Below are positions 44,414 to 55,646 of a stretch of DNA of 64,000 nucleotides, one piece after another. How positions within the stretch are numbered: position 1 is the first letter of the stretch; each line of letters opens with the position of its first letter. A program made the position numbers and the translations under genes. Where the stretch lies: positions 1 to 64,000 of the forward strand of contig OZ025783.1 of the NCBI GenBank assembly GCA_964019425.1. The letters run 5' to 3'. Source of the stretch: Flectonema sp. DT1601. Lineage: Eukaryota > Euglenozoa > Diplonemea > Diplonemida > Diplonemidae. The notes under the pieces were generated by a model. It worked only from the letters and a program-made list of their open reading frames with translations, had not been told where the DNA came from and did not search any database.

Positions 44414-44783
44414 CCTACAGAAAATTAAAGTACTTTAACTTCTCAATCAGACTTCACTCGTTGTGTTGCTAAACTTCACGCGAACACATTTGGAATTCTG
44501 AAACATAAAAATAGAATTGTAACGAAGAAAACATACAAAAGTAATTTAACTAAGACTAGTAAGTAGTATAAAAAAGATTTTTAAAAAAAATCACGGCGTG
44601 TAAAATGAATGCACGTGGGGGGTAACCTTTGCAAAGAAATTGTAACCGAAAGGGCAAACACGGGCCCGACTTTCAAAAGATGCTAAAACTGTTTGGGAAC
44701 AGTCGGACGTGAAACAACAAGTAATTGTATATAAAGACTTTTATATCACTTGCTGAGTGTAAAGAGGTTAATTAATTACTGTT
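44414..44783. other. intergenic
   Basis: No gene seen; AT-rich with one GC-rich patch (near 44640-44700). Confidence 0.5.
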
Positions 44784-45743
44784 TTATGCCCTGGAGGGAC
44801 AGTCACGAGCTGCTGTCATGGTCTTCGTTGACGGCATAAATGAAGTACTCCAAGAGGTAAGTGTTGCTTTCCATTTTGAAGGTTGTGGTTCATCAAGACT
44901 ACTTCCAATAAACTTATGAATCACTCGAGGGGTTGTGTTGTTTGAGGAATTCCGTCTCAACAACAGGAGTGAGAAACTATTGGTTGATGAAGTGGGCCGC
45001 TTGAGATCATCCGCACGACGTGAAGATCGATCCCGTTTGCGAGTTGTGTAACGACGTCTGAATCGTCGACGATGTGTAATTTTAGAAGTCAAGTCTTTCT
45101 TTGTTATTACAGAGTTCTTACTAACTGACACAGATGAGATGTTCACTTCCAGAACGTTATTTTCACAGAGTGACTTCGCCTTTCCATAATCTGCGTCCTC
45201 AAGTGACCTGTTCGCGATATACGAAAAATAAACATTAAAACAAGTACTTATAGTCCTTTGAAATATCATCTGTTGCCATACGAAAGGGAACAGAGTAAAG
45301 GTCGCGATATTGACGGGAATTGCAAGTCCCCAGGATGGGATTTGTACTGACCAGTAGTCAGCTTTGACTTTGGATTTCATTTTCTCAACATCACGAGATC
45401 TGAGGTATTCGATACTAGCGAGGTGAACTGCTGTCTCTGGAGGATCAAATAATAATTGATTAAATAATGCTTTCTGTAATGCAACACCTCCTGTTGCTCC
45501 ATATCCAAACAGTCCACCTAATACAGCGTACCTCGTGTACGTCAGAGGTCCTGTTAGAAATACACCAATCCCAGCAAATCGAATTGTACGCCGTAAGTCG
45601 TAGGGTTCAACGGTACTTTCTTCATCATCTTTTTCTCCTTTGCGAACACCTCTCTCGACCATTTGAGCGCACCAGTCACTTACTGTTAGGAGGAAGCCGT
45701 TTGCTACGCATCCAACCACCATTGTCCCTTCGATTAACGGCAT
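44784..45743 (-). CDS. Mpv17/PMP22 family membrane protein with long basic tail
   Basis: A 319-residue protein; the start at 45743 (MPLIEGTMVVG) is the first ATG in frame and lies 14 bases after a CAG. Residues about 1-195 follow the Mpv17/PMP22 plan: DWCAQ, then DLRRTIRFAGIGVFLTGPLTY, KADYWSVQIPSWGLAIPVN, and RTISTCFNVYFSYI. These proteins are channels or maintenance factors of the mitochondrial inner or peroxisomal membrane. The remaining 120 residues are Arg/Lys/Ser-rich (HRRRFRRRYTTRKRDRSSRR), which is not usual for the family, whose members mostly end soon after the last helix. One exon. Confidence 0.82.
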   Translation of the reverse strand: MPLIEGTMVVGCVANGFLLTVSDWCAQMVERGVRKGEKDDEESTVEPYDLRRTIRFAGIGVFLTGPLTYTRYAVLGGLFGYGATGGVALQKALFNQLLFDPPETAVHLASIEYLRSRDVEKMKSKVKADYWSVQIPSWGLAIPVNIATFTLFPFVWQQMIFQRTISTCFNVYFSYIANRSLEDADYGKAKSLCENNVLEVNISSVSVSKNSVITKKDLTSKITHRRRFRRRYTTRKRDRSSRRADDLKRPTSSTNSFSLLLLRRNSSNNTTPRVIHKFIGSSLDEPQPSKWKATLTSWSTSFMPSTKTMTAARDCPSRA

Positions 45744-46169
45744 CTTTGTGTTTGTTTCTGTTGTGTGTGAAATATGGTTCTTCAATAAGTTAACGTATCA
45801 CTTAAGTAGACGCATTAAAGAGAACTAGTACCGCGGTTCTGCTTCATTGTAATCCCCCAAAAAGAACCTGACAACAAAAGAAAAACGAAAGAAAAATGAA
45901 ATTCCCTCCGACTTAATAAATACATAAAAGGCAGATATCCTGCGCACACTTACTACCTACAAGAAACAATAATACCCATAGTTTTCTTTATCGTAAAGGG
46001 AACACTTTTTACTTTTATTGATACCGACGCTCTCGTAAATGCCGACTGAGGAATACATAAAAAAACATCTCCTTAAAAAGAAGGTTTCGTCAAATAGATT
46101 TTGATGTCAGTCGGAGTAGGGTGGTATTATAATATCAACCAAATGATTGTGATGTGTCCTATTTTATAA
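45744..46169. other. intergenic
   Basis: No gene seen. Contains the CAG at 45758-45760 used as the Mpv17-like acceptor candidate. Confidence 0.5.
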
Positions 46170-46778
46170 TTACTGTTCAAATGCATTGAGGTATCTGCTT
46201 CTCCAATTCTTCCTCATTCTCGGAATCTTAATATCACCCTGGTGATACTTTCTAGCCATCACAATACTATCATATGTGAATCGGCGAGTCGCTACTCGAG
46301 GATGCAAGTTCCACCAAAGCCAAAAGTATTTAAACGAAGCTGGTTTCCTAATGATTGATTTGAGTGCTTCAGTCTCTCCGCAATGAAAGTATTGAATCAA
46401 ATGAAAGACTTTGTTCATAAGAAGAGGTTGTAGTTTAACGTTGTAAAGTAAATTAGCTGCCATCTTATGTATCAAAGTAAAGTAGTAATGTGACGAGTAG
46501 TTGTACGCACGAGAACGTAAACTTATGTATCCAATATTTCTGACTGCGAGTTCGAGAAACTTACCAACTCTTCCTTCTATACTTCCGTGGTATCTGTGAA
46601 GTCGAAATTGAAACAACAAGAAGTCATAAAACGGCGTATCAGCGTGTACCAGAGACCTCCCTGTATTATTAAAATATGTCAGCGGTGTCCATTCGTCTGG
46701 GCGGTAGTTCGGATCTTGCAAACTACGAGTTCTGCTTATCAATCGCTTCTGCCCTCGTAGGGCAACTCGCAGAGACAT
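46170..46778 (-). CDS. 202-residue basic protein, unknown
   Basis: Starts MSLRVALRGQKRLISRTRSL, an Arg-rich, acid-poor start that would suit a mitochondrial presequence. The rest is rich in Tyr, His and Arg (YRPDEWTPLTYFNNTG, FKYFWLWWNLHPRVATRRF). The ATG lies 8 bases after an AACAG with a pyrimidine-rich approach. A mitochondrial ribosomal or respiratory-complex part is possible from composition alone. I recognise no family. Confidence 0.6.
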   Translation of the reverse strand: MSLRVALRGQKRLISRTRSLQDPNYRPDEWTPLTYFNNTGRSLVHADTPFYDFLLFQFRLHRYHGSIEGRVGKFLELAVRNIGYISLRSRAYNYSSHYYFTLIHKMAANLLYNVKLQPLLMNKVFHLIQYFHCGETEALKSIIRKPASFKYFWLWWNLHPRVATRRFTYDSIVMARKYHQGDIKIPRMRKNWRSRYLNAFEQ

Positions 46779-47477
46779 CTTCCCTCCTGTTGGTTGAAGA
46801 ATGAAAACATTTTAAAATAACTAAAAACACATCCGTCAAATATAAATGTTTCTTATTATCAACTCAACACGAGTTCATTGTTGCATTTCTGATGATAAAT
46901 TATTATTACAGAGATCCACTTGGTAGATTACAAAAATTTTGAAAAAAAAACGGAGCAAACGATTCCTCTACTCCGTCAGAAGACATTTGAAGGATTTGAT
47001 CGCAGCGCCACAACTCAACTTTAATAAAGATAAGGTTAATCATAAGTACTGTGAATTATCTTATTGTTAACAACAACAGTACAGTTGTTGTGAATATGAG
47101 ACAATCAGAAAGGGAGGAAGGAGAGGAGAACTGGACGTGCTAAAATATTTTACAGTAATTTTTTTAAAATTAATTGGACTCGCAGGGAAGGACCACATCC
47201 ACAGCAATAGCGTCGGATAAAATAATTTATGGATTCGCATTTTATGAACATCTACTGACTAATTACTTCTACTAAAAGAGCAACTTTCACAACACTCCAC
47301 TCGCTGTCACTTGTGACACTTCAAAATACCAGCCAAAGAAAAAGGAGAAAATCAACCACAAAATAGACGTCACGCGCTCTTACAGATCACGAGATTGGAA
47401 TCCACCTGCCAAAAGGGATCTTCGGGGGCCTTCTTTGAATCCACACTTTGCACGTTTTAATTATCGTTTTTGGTAAA
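46779..47477. other. intergenic
   Basis: No gene seen in 700 bp of AT-rich sequence. Contains CAG at 46787-46789 and the 3' flank of the RETSAT-like gene. Confidence 0.5.
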
Positions 47478-49313
47478 TTATTTATTCTTTTTGTCGGAAT
47501 CGACTACTGCCGACTCCACAGACTTTTTGAGTCGCATGACGTCGGTCAGAACGTTTCTCTCGAGCACTTCAGAGGATGCGAGTAGCGCTCCATACAAAGC
47601 CCCACTGAACCCACAAGTAACAACATCCTGTCCAGTAAGACAAAGTCCCTCAACAGGTGTTGGTGATCTCAGACTAGCCAACGCCATCGGTGAGAATCTC
47701 TGAACGGTGTGGTCAAGTCCGTAGATTTCACCTTTTTGAGAATTTAAAAAATACTTATTTGTGAGTGGTGATGCAGCGTCCATGTGTTCCACTTTGTCGG
47801 CCAGTTGAGGAAATCTTTTTAATACACAATTCCACATCTTATCAGAAAAGATACCTTTCAGAGATTCGTACTCAGTTCCTCTTTTGTGAATACCTTCCTC
47901 ACACCACTCAGTAAACCACTCGAAGGCTGACAGGGCAACGACTGTGCAAGTAGTTTTGTTTGGATGCCTCTCTCTCGCAATGCTATCCTTTGTCGACGGG
48001 AATGACGCAAAGCAAACTGGAAGCTCCCAATCTCCAGTGAGGAGCTCTTCAGGAGTCTTTTTCAGAAATTCTTGAATGTCTTGTTCGATATTTTCTGATT
48101 TCATGAGCCAGTAATTAGTCGCCTGAACATTTAATTCTTCAGCAGATCCGTTGAGACCAATAAAGAGACACATCGAAGAGAACCCCTGTCGCATATCTTT
48201 CAAAGGGTATTGAGCTAAGTGAGGTTTTAAAGATGGAACCAAATGTTCGAACGTGTTGAACAAACCAGCGTCAGAAACGACAGTTTTACAAGGAATGAAT
48301 GCGTCGTCTCTATCCATAATTACTCCTTGACATCGTCCGTTTTGGACTTCAATACTTCGGACACGTCCTTTTACGAGAACTACTCCATTTCCAGTTTTGT
48401 GAAGAGCTTTTATTAAAGCGATCGTCACTTCTGATGATCCACCCTTTGGATATAAAGCTCCCTGAATATAATGTTCTACAAGAGATCCGTGCATTGCGAA
48501 TGATGCTTCTGAAGGGACACAACCATAGTCACCGTACTGGTACATTAAGACAGCTCGTAGTTTCGGATCTGTGATTGTGTTGTTTACAACGTCTGCGACA
48601 GATGTTTGCGCCAATTCAAAAAACTCACCGAACATAAACTTAATAACACCAGTAGATACAATTAACCTCATGAACCACATTGGGAATAGTTTTACTAAAA
48701 ATAATGCCATCTCTGTCTTTCTAACTCTCGTGATCTTATGAAAGTAACGATCAAGTTCTTCTTTAGAATCTGGGAAGCGGTCGTCAAGCATTTTTCGTAG
48801 ATTCTCACGGCCAGAATAGAGTGGAAATTCCTCATCCTTTACAATAGCCATGTCGTAAATGTTGTGAAGGTGTTCCCATTCCATTTGTCCTTCAGTGAGC
48901 TGGTCTAACATAAATAAAGAAATTGATGTCGGTGAGTACCCAACGTAGTGAATCCCGCTGTCAAACTCAAAACCTTTTTGAAAAAAAGTGTGGCAACATC
49001 CTCCTGCTGTAGTATGCTGCTCCAAAACGGCTACTTTCTTGCCAGCCTTTGCCAGGAGTACAGCCGCCGCTAGTCCACCAATTCCAGAACCGATTATAAT
49101 GACATCAGTGTCTTGTGGTACGCTGTCTTTTTTATAAACTTTTTTAAGAAATTGATCTCTCTTTGACATGTCACGTTCGACACCTTCGTTTGGACGTCTG
49201 ACGTCTTTCTGAAATGGGTTCCGACCCTTCTTTCGACGTAGTGGATATGTAACGAGATACGCTCCTACCGCCATCACTAAGATGAAGACCAACACGGAGA
49301 TGTATAATAGCAT
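47478..49313 (-). CDS. all-trans-retinol 13,14-reductase-like (RETSAT) FAD enzyme
   Basis: The 611-residue length matches the animal enzyme when translation starts at 49313 (MLLYISVLVFILV), an ATG 19 bases after a CAG; the frame open further upstream has no ATG that looks better. An N-terminal signal-anchor helix is followed by the FAD motif GSGIGGLAAAVLLAKAGKK and VLEQHTTAGGCCHTF, EFDSGIHYVG, then KGGSSEVTIALI-type (here YPKGGSSEVTIAL) and GLFNTFEHL, and ends in LCLTGQDVVTCGFSGAL. In animals it saturates the 13-14 bond of retinol in the ER membrane; the protist substrate may be another polyene. One exon. Confidence 0.95.
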   Translation of the reverse strand: MLLYISVLVFILVMAVGAYLVTYPLRRKKGRNPFQKDVRRPNEGVERDMSKRDQFLKKVYKKDSVPQDTDVIIIGSGIGGLAAAVLLAKAGKKVAVLEQHTTAGGCCHTFFQKGFEFDSGIHYVGYSPTSISLFMLDQLTEGQMEWEHLHNIYDMAIVKDEEFPLYSGRENLRKMLDDRFPDSKEELDRYFHKITRVRKTEMALFLVKLFPMWFMRLIVSTGVIKFMFGEFFELAQTSVADVVNNTITDPKLRAVLMYQYGDYGCVPSEASFAMHGSLVEHYIQGALYPKGGSSEVTIALIKALHKTGNGVVLVKGRVRSIEVQNGRCQGVIMDRDDAFIPCKTVVSDAGLFNTFEHLVPSLKPHLAQYPLKDMRQGFSSMCLFIGLNGSAEELNVQATNYWLMKSENIEQDIQEFLKKTPEELLTGDWELPVCFASFPSTKDSIARERHPNKTTCTVVALSAFEWFTEWCEEGIHKRGTEYESLKGIFSDKMWNCVLKRFPQLADKVEHMDAASPLTNKYFLNSQKGEIYGLDHTVQRFSPMALASLRSPTPVEGLCLTGQDVVTCGFSGALYGALLASSEVLERNVLTDVMRLKKSVESAVVDSDKKNK

Positions 49314-50263
49314 TTTATTTCTTATGTTTTTACTGAAGTATCGAAATAATACTTTTTTGAAGATGAAAAAGTTCGCAATGTATTTTTCCTTTCCAACAAC
49401 TTCTCGGAAAAGGACGAGCAATTTCGATTGTTGCCGTTCGAAACTTTTAACTCGTTAAATCGTTCATCGTCTGATCACAATTTTATTCAACCACACCAGA
49501 CCGGCTAATTAATAGACACTCGTTTTCGTTAAATCCCACTCTTTGAAAGTTATCTTTGACTTTTTTTTTTTGCCCTTTTCTTTTTTCTTTTTTTTTTTGG
49601 ATGACAGGATTTCATCAAAAACGTTTTTTTTTTTTATTTTGTCTTCAATTTTTTTTTTTTTTTTTTTTAATTATTTTGTTTTGTTTTGTTTTTTTCGTTC
49701 TTCCCTTTTTCTACTTTTACAGAATATCAAAAAAGTGGGGGTGAAAAAAAATCAAGTGGGACAGAGTCTGGGAAACCAGTTAATGTGCTATTCTCGTTCA
49801 CCAAACCAAGAAATGTGGTCGGGTGTCTCACCTCACACTAATCACACTGGTCGAAATGCCACGAGGTAGGAAGTACGCAAAAGTATCGTGTGAGGTGATA
49901 GAGATGCAGAAGTACTGAAGAAATAGATTTCCCTTAACCTTTTTTCTTTATTAATGAGATTATATGAAAAAATGTAATCCAGGGGAGTGGATTTTTTACA
50001 ATTTTTCTAACAACACACTGAAAGGACCAAACGATAGATCCAGTGAATTGATTTCCCTGTCACACTACTTGTTGATGGCAACTAGCAGTCGCTTTACTCG
50101 AAATGAACGTTTTTTTTGTGGCACCGTTGGCTTAAGATACCCAAGAGGCAGCCTAGACCAAAGACGTTTGTGACTGATAAGAATTATTTATATCATCCAT
50201 AAGAAGGAAAAGAGAAAATCAAAAGCAAAAAAGGAAAGCTTTCAAATAGTTGTTCTTCCATTC
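49314..50263. other. intergenic with long T runs
   Basis: No gene in 950 bp. T-rich blocks at 49560-49730 produce false Phe-rich ORFs. The RETSAT-like acceptor candidate CAG is at 49333-49335. Confidence 0.5.
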
Positions 50264-52386
50264 TTACTCTTCTTCACCAGTGTTGATAGTGACAAGGACT
50301 TGTCCACCAGTTACCTTTGATTCCACCTGTGTTTTTTTTATTTAACGAAAATGAAAAAACTCAAACGTGTTGTTAAACCAAAAACAGAAACAATACAAAC
50401 CTTCACAGGAAGCGCCTCAATTGTTCCGGCGGCGTTAGCCTTAATCTTGTGTTCCATCTTCATGGCTTCCATTACCATGATATCATCACCTGGCTGTACA
50501 GAGTCACCAACCTGAACTGATACTTTTGTAATCTTACCAGGCATTGGTGCAGTAATAGCACCTCCTCCAGAGAATGCTGTGTCGTATGAAGTACGAGTCT
50601 CAAGTGGGAAGGTGATCGTTCCGTTTGTTGTCAATAAAGCGATTGTATCTTCAGATGGTATCGCTCTGTACTCAAAACGAACGTCATCAATCAACAACAC
50701 GATGTTGTCCTGAACAGTCTTTGGTTGAGTTACAATCTTAACGGTGGTGCTCTTCTTTCCTGAAGTCACAACAATTTCATTACTGGAAGGAGCCATTGAC
50801 ATAGAGACTTCTGATTCACCGAATTTAATAGTTTTATTGAAACCTGTGTTCAGGCGGAACATCGAAAGCTGAGAAAATGGAGTTCCAGTCTGAGCGTTCT
50901 TACTGAGCTCAGCAAAAGTAACTCCAAAAGCAGCCATGGCGTATTCTTGAATTGTGTGAACTTTGTCAGTCAGAAGGATGTCGTGGTTATCGGTAATAAA
51001 GTTAGTAGAGACGCAGCCCTTAATAAAATCTTTGCTTGTAATACAAGAAGTTAAGAACTCGATATTTGTTGGGATTCCAACAACGAAGTAGGTGCGGAGA
51101 GCTTCTTCTAGTGCCCGAAGACAAGTGCTTCTATCCTTGGCCCAAACAATTAACTTCGCAATCATCGGATCGTAGTGAACGAGAACCTCATCACCAGGAC
51201 GGAACCCAGAGTCAACTCTTACGATAGTCCCGTCGATGGTTGTTTTTGGAAGCTCAACGTGTGTCAACAGTCCAGCTCCTGGTAAAAAGTCAGCACCTGG
51301 CTTCTCAGCATAGATACGAGCTTCTAAAGAGTGTCCCTTAATTGTAAGGTCTTCCTGCTTGAAAGGAAGCTTCTCACCGCGAGCTACTTCAATTTGAAGT
51401 TTCACGAGATCCAGTCCAGTGATCATTTCAGTTACCGGGTGCTCAACCTGAAGTCTGGTGTTCATTTCCATAAAATAGTATTTGTCGGTAGTCACATCGA
51501 AGATGAATTCAACAGTTCCGGCACCGACATAGTCTACGGCCTGGGCAGCACGAACAGCTGCTTCTCCCATCTCTTTGCGAAGGGATTCTGAGAGCCCAGG
51601 GGCTGGGGCTTCTTCGAGAACCTTCTGATGTCTTCTTTGAACTGAGCAGTCACGTTCAAAAAGGTAAACTCCGTTCTTGTGTTTGTCACAGAACACCTGA
51701 ACTTCAACGTGACGGGACACGTCGAGGAATTTCTCAATCAGCACTCTGTCGTCTTTAAAAAACGCGATTGCTTCTCTGCGAGCACCCTCCAAGTTGTCAA
51801 TAAATTCTTCACTTGATCTGACAACACGCATTCCCTTTCCTCCTCCACCGAGGACAGCTTTGATAAGAACTGGGTAGCCCATCTCATCGGCTTTTGATTT
51901 CAGTGTCTCGTTGGTTTGATCCTCACCGTGGTATCCAGGAACACATGCAACATTAGCTGCTTCCATAATGTTTTTAGATTCAGACTTGGATCCCATCGAA
52001 GTGATAGCCGACGCTGGAGGTCCAATGAACTCAACTCCAACTTCTTCGCAAGACTTTGCAAATCCGGCATTCTCAGAAAGGAATCCGTATCCCGGGTGGA
52101 TGGCTTGAGCTCCGCATTCCTTAGCAATCTTAACAATTTTATCTCCCAATAAATACGATGATGTTGCAGGAGGAGGCCCAAGTCTGTAAGCTTCATCCGC
52201 CATCTCAACGTGCTTTCCATTGGTCTCAGCATCACAGTGAACAGCAACAGTTCTAACTCCCATCGATCTGGCGGTTTCAATAACACGGCAGGCGATCTCA
52301 CCTCTGTTAGCAATTAATATTTTATCGATTTTCTTCGACTTATGCCGCGCCTGCCGAGACAGTATGCGCCTCGAGTTGAACATCAT
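50264..52386 (-). CDS. MCCC1: methylcrotonoyl-CoA carboxylase alpha subunit, two exons
   Basis: Biotin-dependent carboxylase subunit of leucine breakdown, in the mitochondrial matrix with a beta subunit. Exons are 52386-50401 and 50326-50264 (intron 74 bp, GTTTGT donor, CACAG acceptor), giving 682 residues. A basic presequence (MFNSRRILSRQARHKSKK) precedes the biotin carboxylase domain: KILIANRGEIACR, HPGYGFLSENAGFA, the glycine loop LGGGGKGMR, RHVEVQVFCDKH, ERDCSVQRRHQKVLEEAPAP, MNTRLQVEHPVTEM. The biotin lysine lies in EAMKM at residue 643, and the second exon finishes the carrier fold (GGQVLVTI). The GYHGED and DDRVLIEKF motifs favour methylcrotonoyl- over propionyl-CoA carboxylase. A CATCAG lies 17 bases before the ATG. 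Confidence 0.93.
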
Positions 52387-52560
52387 TTTGTTCGATTGAT
52401 TATCTGATGAAGTGATAAAAAGATAAAATAGATAAAATTAAAAAATGAAATCTCGATCCTCACGAAGGTTGTTTCGACGAGAAGACTCCACAACGACAGC
52501 AACGTCATGCAAGCTGGAGTCACGCAGCTACTTTATACCCGAGTACCCTTATTTGTGCTC

Positions 52561-52749
52561 TTAAGTTAATTTCGTTTTTTTTTCAATTCGTTCGAGGTCC
52601 CGCAACCACTTAGAGAATTCATTTATCATCATCTCTGCTGATCTCGCACCAGCTGTTTCCGTGTCTTCTGCTGCTTTGCTCGCTTCTTCGAGTGCCTTCC
52701 TTGCGGCTTCAGATTGCTGAAATAATTGAGAAAGTTGATTGACGTCCAT
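52561..52749 (-). CDS. 62-residue coiled-coil protein, unknown
   Basis: Small, helical, charged: MDVNQLSQLFQQSEAARKAL, then EFSKWLRDLERIEKK. The ATG at 52749 lies 14 bases after ACAG with a TTCTACTTCTC approach, and the stop is 175 bp from MCCC1. The regular spacing and even composition support a true small gene. It could be a subunit of a trafficking or cytoskeletal complex, but I recognise no family. Confidence 0.55.
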   Translation of the reverse strand: MDVNQLSQLFQQSEAARKALEEASKAAEDTETAGARSAEMMINEFSKWLRDLERIEKKTKLT

Positions 52750-52881
52750 CTTTGTGTTAGTACCTGTTCGAGAAGTAGAATATTTATGATTTTGAGGGAA
52801 ATGAATAAATAAAATATTACAAAACTGTTAGAGAGATGAGAGTGACTGTGTAAGTGAGACATGTCATGTATACTTTTCCCT

Positions 52882-55326
52882 TCACTTTTCACCAGAAAGT
52901 GACTCGCATACAGACTTGGGAGCTCCATGACAACGACAATACCCGCGGTGAAGACGACCTTTTTCAATAAGAATTTTTAAGATATCTGTAAAGTCTTTTT
53001 GTAGGATTGTAACTCTGATAGTTCGCTGGATTTTACGAATTGCATGAGAACGTTTTTGGAATCTGACCAACTCGTCAAAATACTTCCTCATGAATATCAA
53101 TTTCTTGTTCCTTTCCAATTTTCGTAAATCTCTAGAAATGTACGAGTTTTCATCGCGTCTGGCGGCTTCTTTTCGAATTCGTCTCGTTGTCTTTGTAGTT
53201 TGACGAATTTGAATTCTTTCAGTTGAGTACTTCAACAACTTAGCGAATGATGTTCTTCTCAATACTTTAGAGGCTGCTTTGTTCATACGCCATAAGATCT
53301 TTCCAGCGACTATCTCTTTCTTCAACTGAAGAAGTACTAAAGAGTAGTTCTTATCGAAAAGAGTTGGATCTTCAAATGGATGACCTCTGTAATTCGATTC
53401 TTTCACGAGAGAAGAGAAGAAATCCGAAATTACCACATCTCGTTGTCGTGTCTCTTGTCTTATTCTAATAAAGTGTCTCCAGTTCCAGTATGAATTGAAT
53501 CGAATTTTAAACAAAATTTTAATCATTTTCTTCACTGCGATAGTTCGTAAACTTCTGAGTTCAACTTGTCTGGATGTCCAGGTCTCTAATTTTTGTAAAT
53601 ATTTCATCAGAAGAACCTTCTTCATGTCGAGTGCCGTGTTCCTCATTGCGACTACCAGTTTTAATTTTCGATAACATCTCTGAAGGACTATGCGAGATGT
53701 CCGAGCTCTTAGTATTGAAAATTGTTTATTAAGAAGTCTTCTACACGTCACCCTCTCCAGAACTGATCTGACTATTTGATTAAAATAACTTTCCAACAGA
53801 GAGAGTTCGGCATTTCTACGAATTCGTACTAGTGCGACTAGCGGAGGATTGCTTTGAGTGTTTCTTTGTATTCGCCTGTCCCACGCAAAGTGATAAAAGT
53901 TTTTAATCATTTGATCTGTTTCTTTAGCTTTCAATGGATACTGTTCACTGTTGCATTGTTTTAGGCATTTATTACGCCACTTAGTTTTGTATTTTTGTTT
54001 TGTTCCCTTAACCGACTGCAGTGCAGACCCCTGGTAAGAAGTCGACGGAGGCAGTGTTATTGCATATCTGTCAGCTGCTGCTTTCTTTTTTGTATTTTTT
54101 GAAAGTGGTCTCTGGTTTCGTAGAAGTTTCAAAAGCCATAGACGGCGGGTCTTGTCGTCTTCCCACCAAGTGGTTTCCCGAAGAGTTTCTTTTGTGAATG
54201 GTTTTTGTTTTTTCTTTTTTCGCTGTTGTTTCACAGAACCACCAGAAGAATAGTAATTCGAGATATTGATTTCGGACATCCGATCAAAGTCTCTCTGGTC
54301 TGAAGTAATAAAGTTCGTTAATTTATTGACATCCGACACTTCTCTGTTGACAAGCAACTGTTCGACAGTTACTTGTTCCTCATCTTCATTGATGTGAATA
54401 CCGAGTTGCCTTTCTAATATAATTGCTAAGTTTAAAACTGTTGATCTTCTTCTTTCTGCTATCACTTCGTACATTAATTCCGATGCAGATTTAGTCTTCT
54501 GTGCGGTTCTTATAAACTGCGATAAGAACTCTTCGTCACTAACGTCTTCTACCCGATTGCTGTTCAGAGATGTGGAGTTTGAGTCTCTTAAACTGCTCTG
54601 GTAAGTATTATTTTGTTTATTCTTTTTATTGGTTTGATAAGAAATCCATTTCATGAAATACCTCCTCCGAAGTCGTTTGTCACAAACAGATTTTCGATAT
54701 CGAGTTGCTGACCTTTGAGCTTCCCTCGCTCTGTCGATTGCTGCGACAACTTCACTGCAAAGAGATTCATTATTACGTTCTGCAACATATCTTTCGAAAA
54801 CTGAATAGACTCCACTTGATTGAACTTCTTTAGTACTCTTAAGAACTCTTTTATTGGTATTTCTGTTTGGTGGTCGTTGTCTTGAGACTGATGGAGGATG
54901 AGGAGTTCTTACTGCAGGACTCTTAAAAGACTTTACAAAAGGTGACTTGCAACGATCAGTCATATCATTTCTCATTACTGGAATCCGAGAAAATAGACTT
55001 CCAGTTCCCGCCCGTGGAGGAATCCAATCAGCTTTTTCTACACTACTGAGATTGTTGTCGTCTCTCATTTTAAAGTTCCTTCCGCTGGGATGCGCTGAAT
55101 GCGGTCTCTTGTAATGTTTATTATTATTAGTAACGTAGTAATTATAATTTATGTAATTAACTGAGGGTACCGAACTCGTACTATTTCCGCTGTTTACTGA
55201 ATAAGGTCGAACAGGTTGTGGTGGTGGAGACTCAGCATCCCCGGCAGCTGTTCTGCTGTTCATCAAATGAATAACATTATGGGCTGAGGTGCTCAAACAT
55301 ACTTCCGTTCCTTGTGAATGATTCAT
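52882..55326 (-). CDS. 814-residue basic helical protein, SFI1-like
   Basis: Start ATG 55326 (MNHSQGTEV) is the first in frame. The N-terminal 240 residues are Ser/Asn/Arg-rich and disordered. From about 250 on, tryptophan- and arginine-bearing helices recur at intervals (RRYFMKWISY, LQRCYRKLKL, YWNWRHFIRIR, LRRTSFAKLLK, MRKYFDELVRFQ), which resembles SFI1-type centrin-binding repeats. A centriole or basal-body role would follow, as inference only. The C-terminus GYCRCHGAPKS has two close cysteines. A TAG at 55376 lies 49 bases before the ATG and a four-codon upstream ORF lies between. Confidence 0.6.
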   Translation of the reverse strand: MNHSQGTEVCLSTSAHNVIHLMNSRTAAGDAESPPPQPVRPYSVNSGNSTSSVPSVNYINYNYYVTNNNKHYKRPHSAHPSGRNFKMRDDNNLSSVEKADWIPPRAGTGSLFSRIPVMRNDMTDRCKSPFVKSFKSPAVRTPHPPSVSRQRPPNRNTNKRVLKSTKEVQSSGVYSVFERYVAERNNESLCSEVVAAIDRAREAQRSATRYRKSVCDKRLRRRYFMKWISYQTNKKNKQNNTYQSSLRDSNSTSLNSNRVEDVSDEEFLSQFIRTAQKTKSASELMYEVIAERRRSTVLNLAIILERQLGIHINEDEEQVTVEQLLVNREVSDVNKLTNFITSDQRDFDRMSEINISNYYSSGGSVKQQRKKKKQKPFTKETLRETTWWEDDKTRRLWLLKLLRNQRPLSKNTKKKAAADRYAITLPPSTSYQGSALQSVKGTKQKYKTKWRNKCLKQCNSEQYPLKAKETDQMIKNFYHFAWDRRIQRNTQSNPPLVALVRIRRNAELSLLESYFNQIVRSVLERVTCRRLLNKQFSILRARTSRIVLQRCYRKLKLVVAMRNTALDMKKVLLMKYLQKLETWTSRQVELRSLRTIAVKKMIKILFKIRFNSYWNWRHFIRIRQETRQRDVVISDFFSSLVKESNYRGHPFEDPTLFDKNYSLVLLQLKKEIVAGKILWRMNKAASKVLRRTSFAKLLKYSTERIQIRQTTKTTRRIRKEAARRDENSYISRDLRKLERNKKLIFMRKYFDELVRFQKRSHAIRKIQRTIRVTILQKDFTDILKILIEKGRLHRGYCRCHGAPKSVCESLSGEK

Positions 55327-55646
55327 TGTTTGTGTCAATGAGGTGTCATGTTATATTTATTTATTTTTCGTTGTACTACAGAACTCTTAATAAAGAAATA
55401 TCTAATTTATAATAAAAAAGGAACACATTAGAACAATTAAATTGAAAAATAATAAAAAAAAGATTTTTTTTCCCTTCTTTTTTTTTGTTCTCTCTTTTTT
55501 CTCAAAGCGTATCTTTCACGAGTGTTCACCCGAAAGTGGAATTGAAGTACATGATCTGTAAAGAAACAATGACAACAATAATGGGAGTATTTACCTAAAT
55601 AGTAAAGGTGTAAAAAAAGGTGAGGAGGGATGATATTCTTAGTTTG
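55327..55646. other. intergenic
   Basis: AT-rich, no gene seen. Confidence 0.5.

Noticed and set aside
49543-49869. Phe-rich ORFs between RETSAT-like and MCCC1
   Set aside because: They are translations of T runs on the strand opposite to all genes.
50264-52386. Propionyl-CoA or acetyl-CoA carboxylase alpha in place of methylcrotonoyl-CoA carboxylase
   Set aside because: The GYHGEDQ and DDRVLIEKF motifs and overall wording fit the methylcrotonoyl enzyme better. A tree would settle it.
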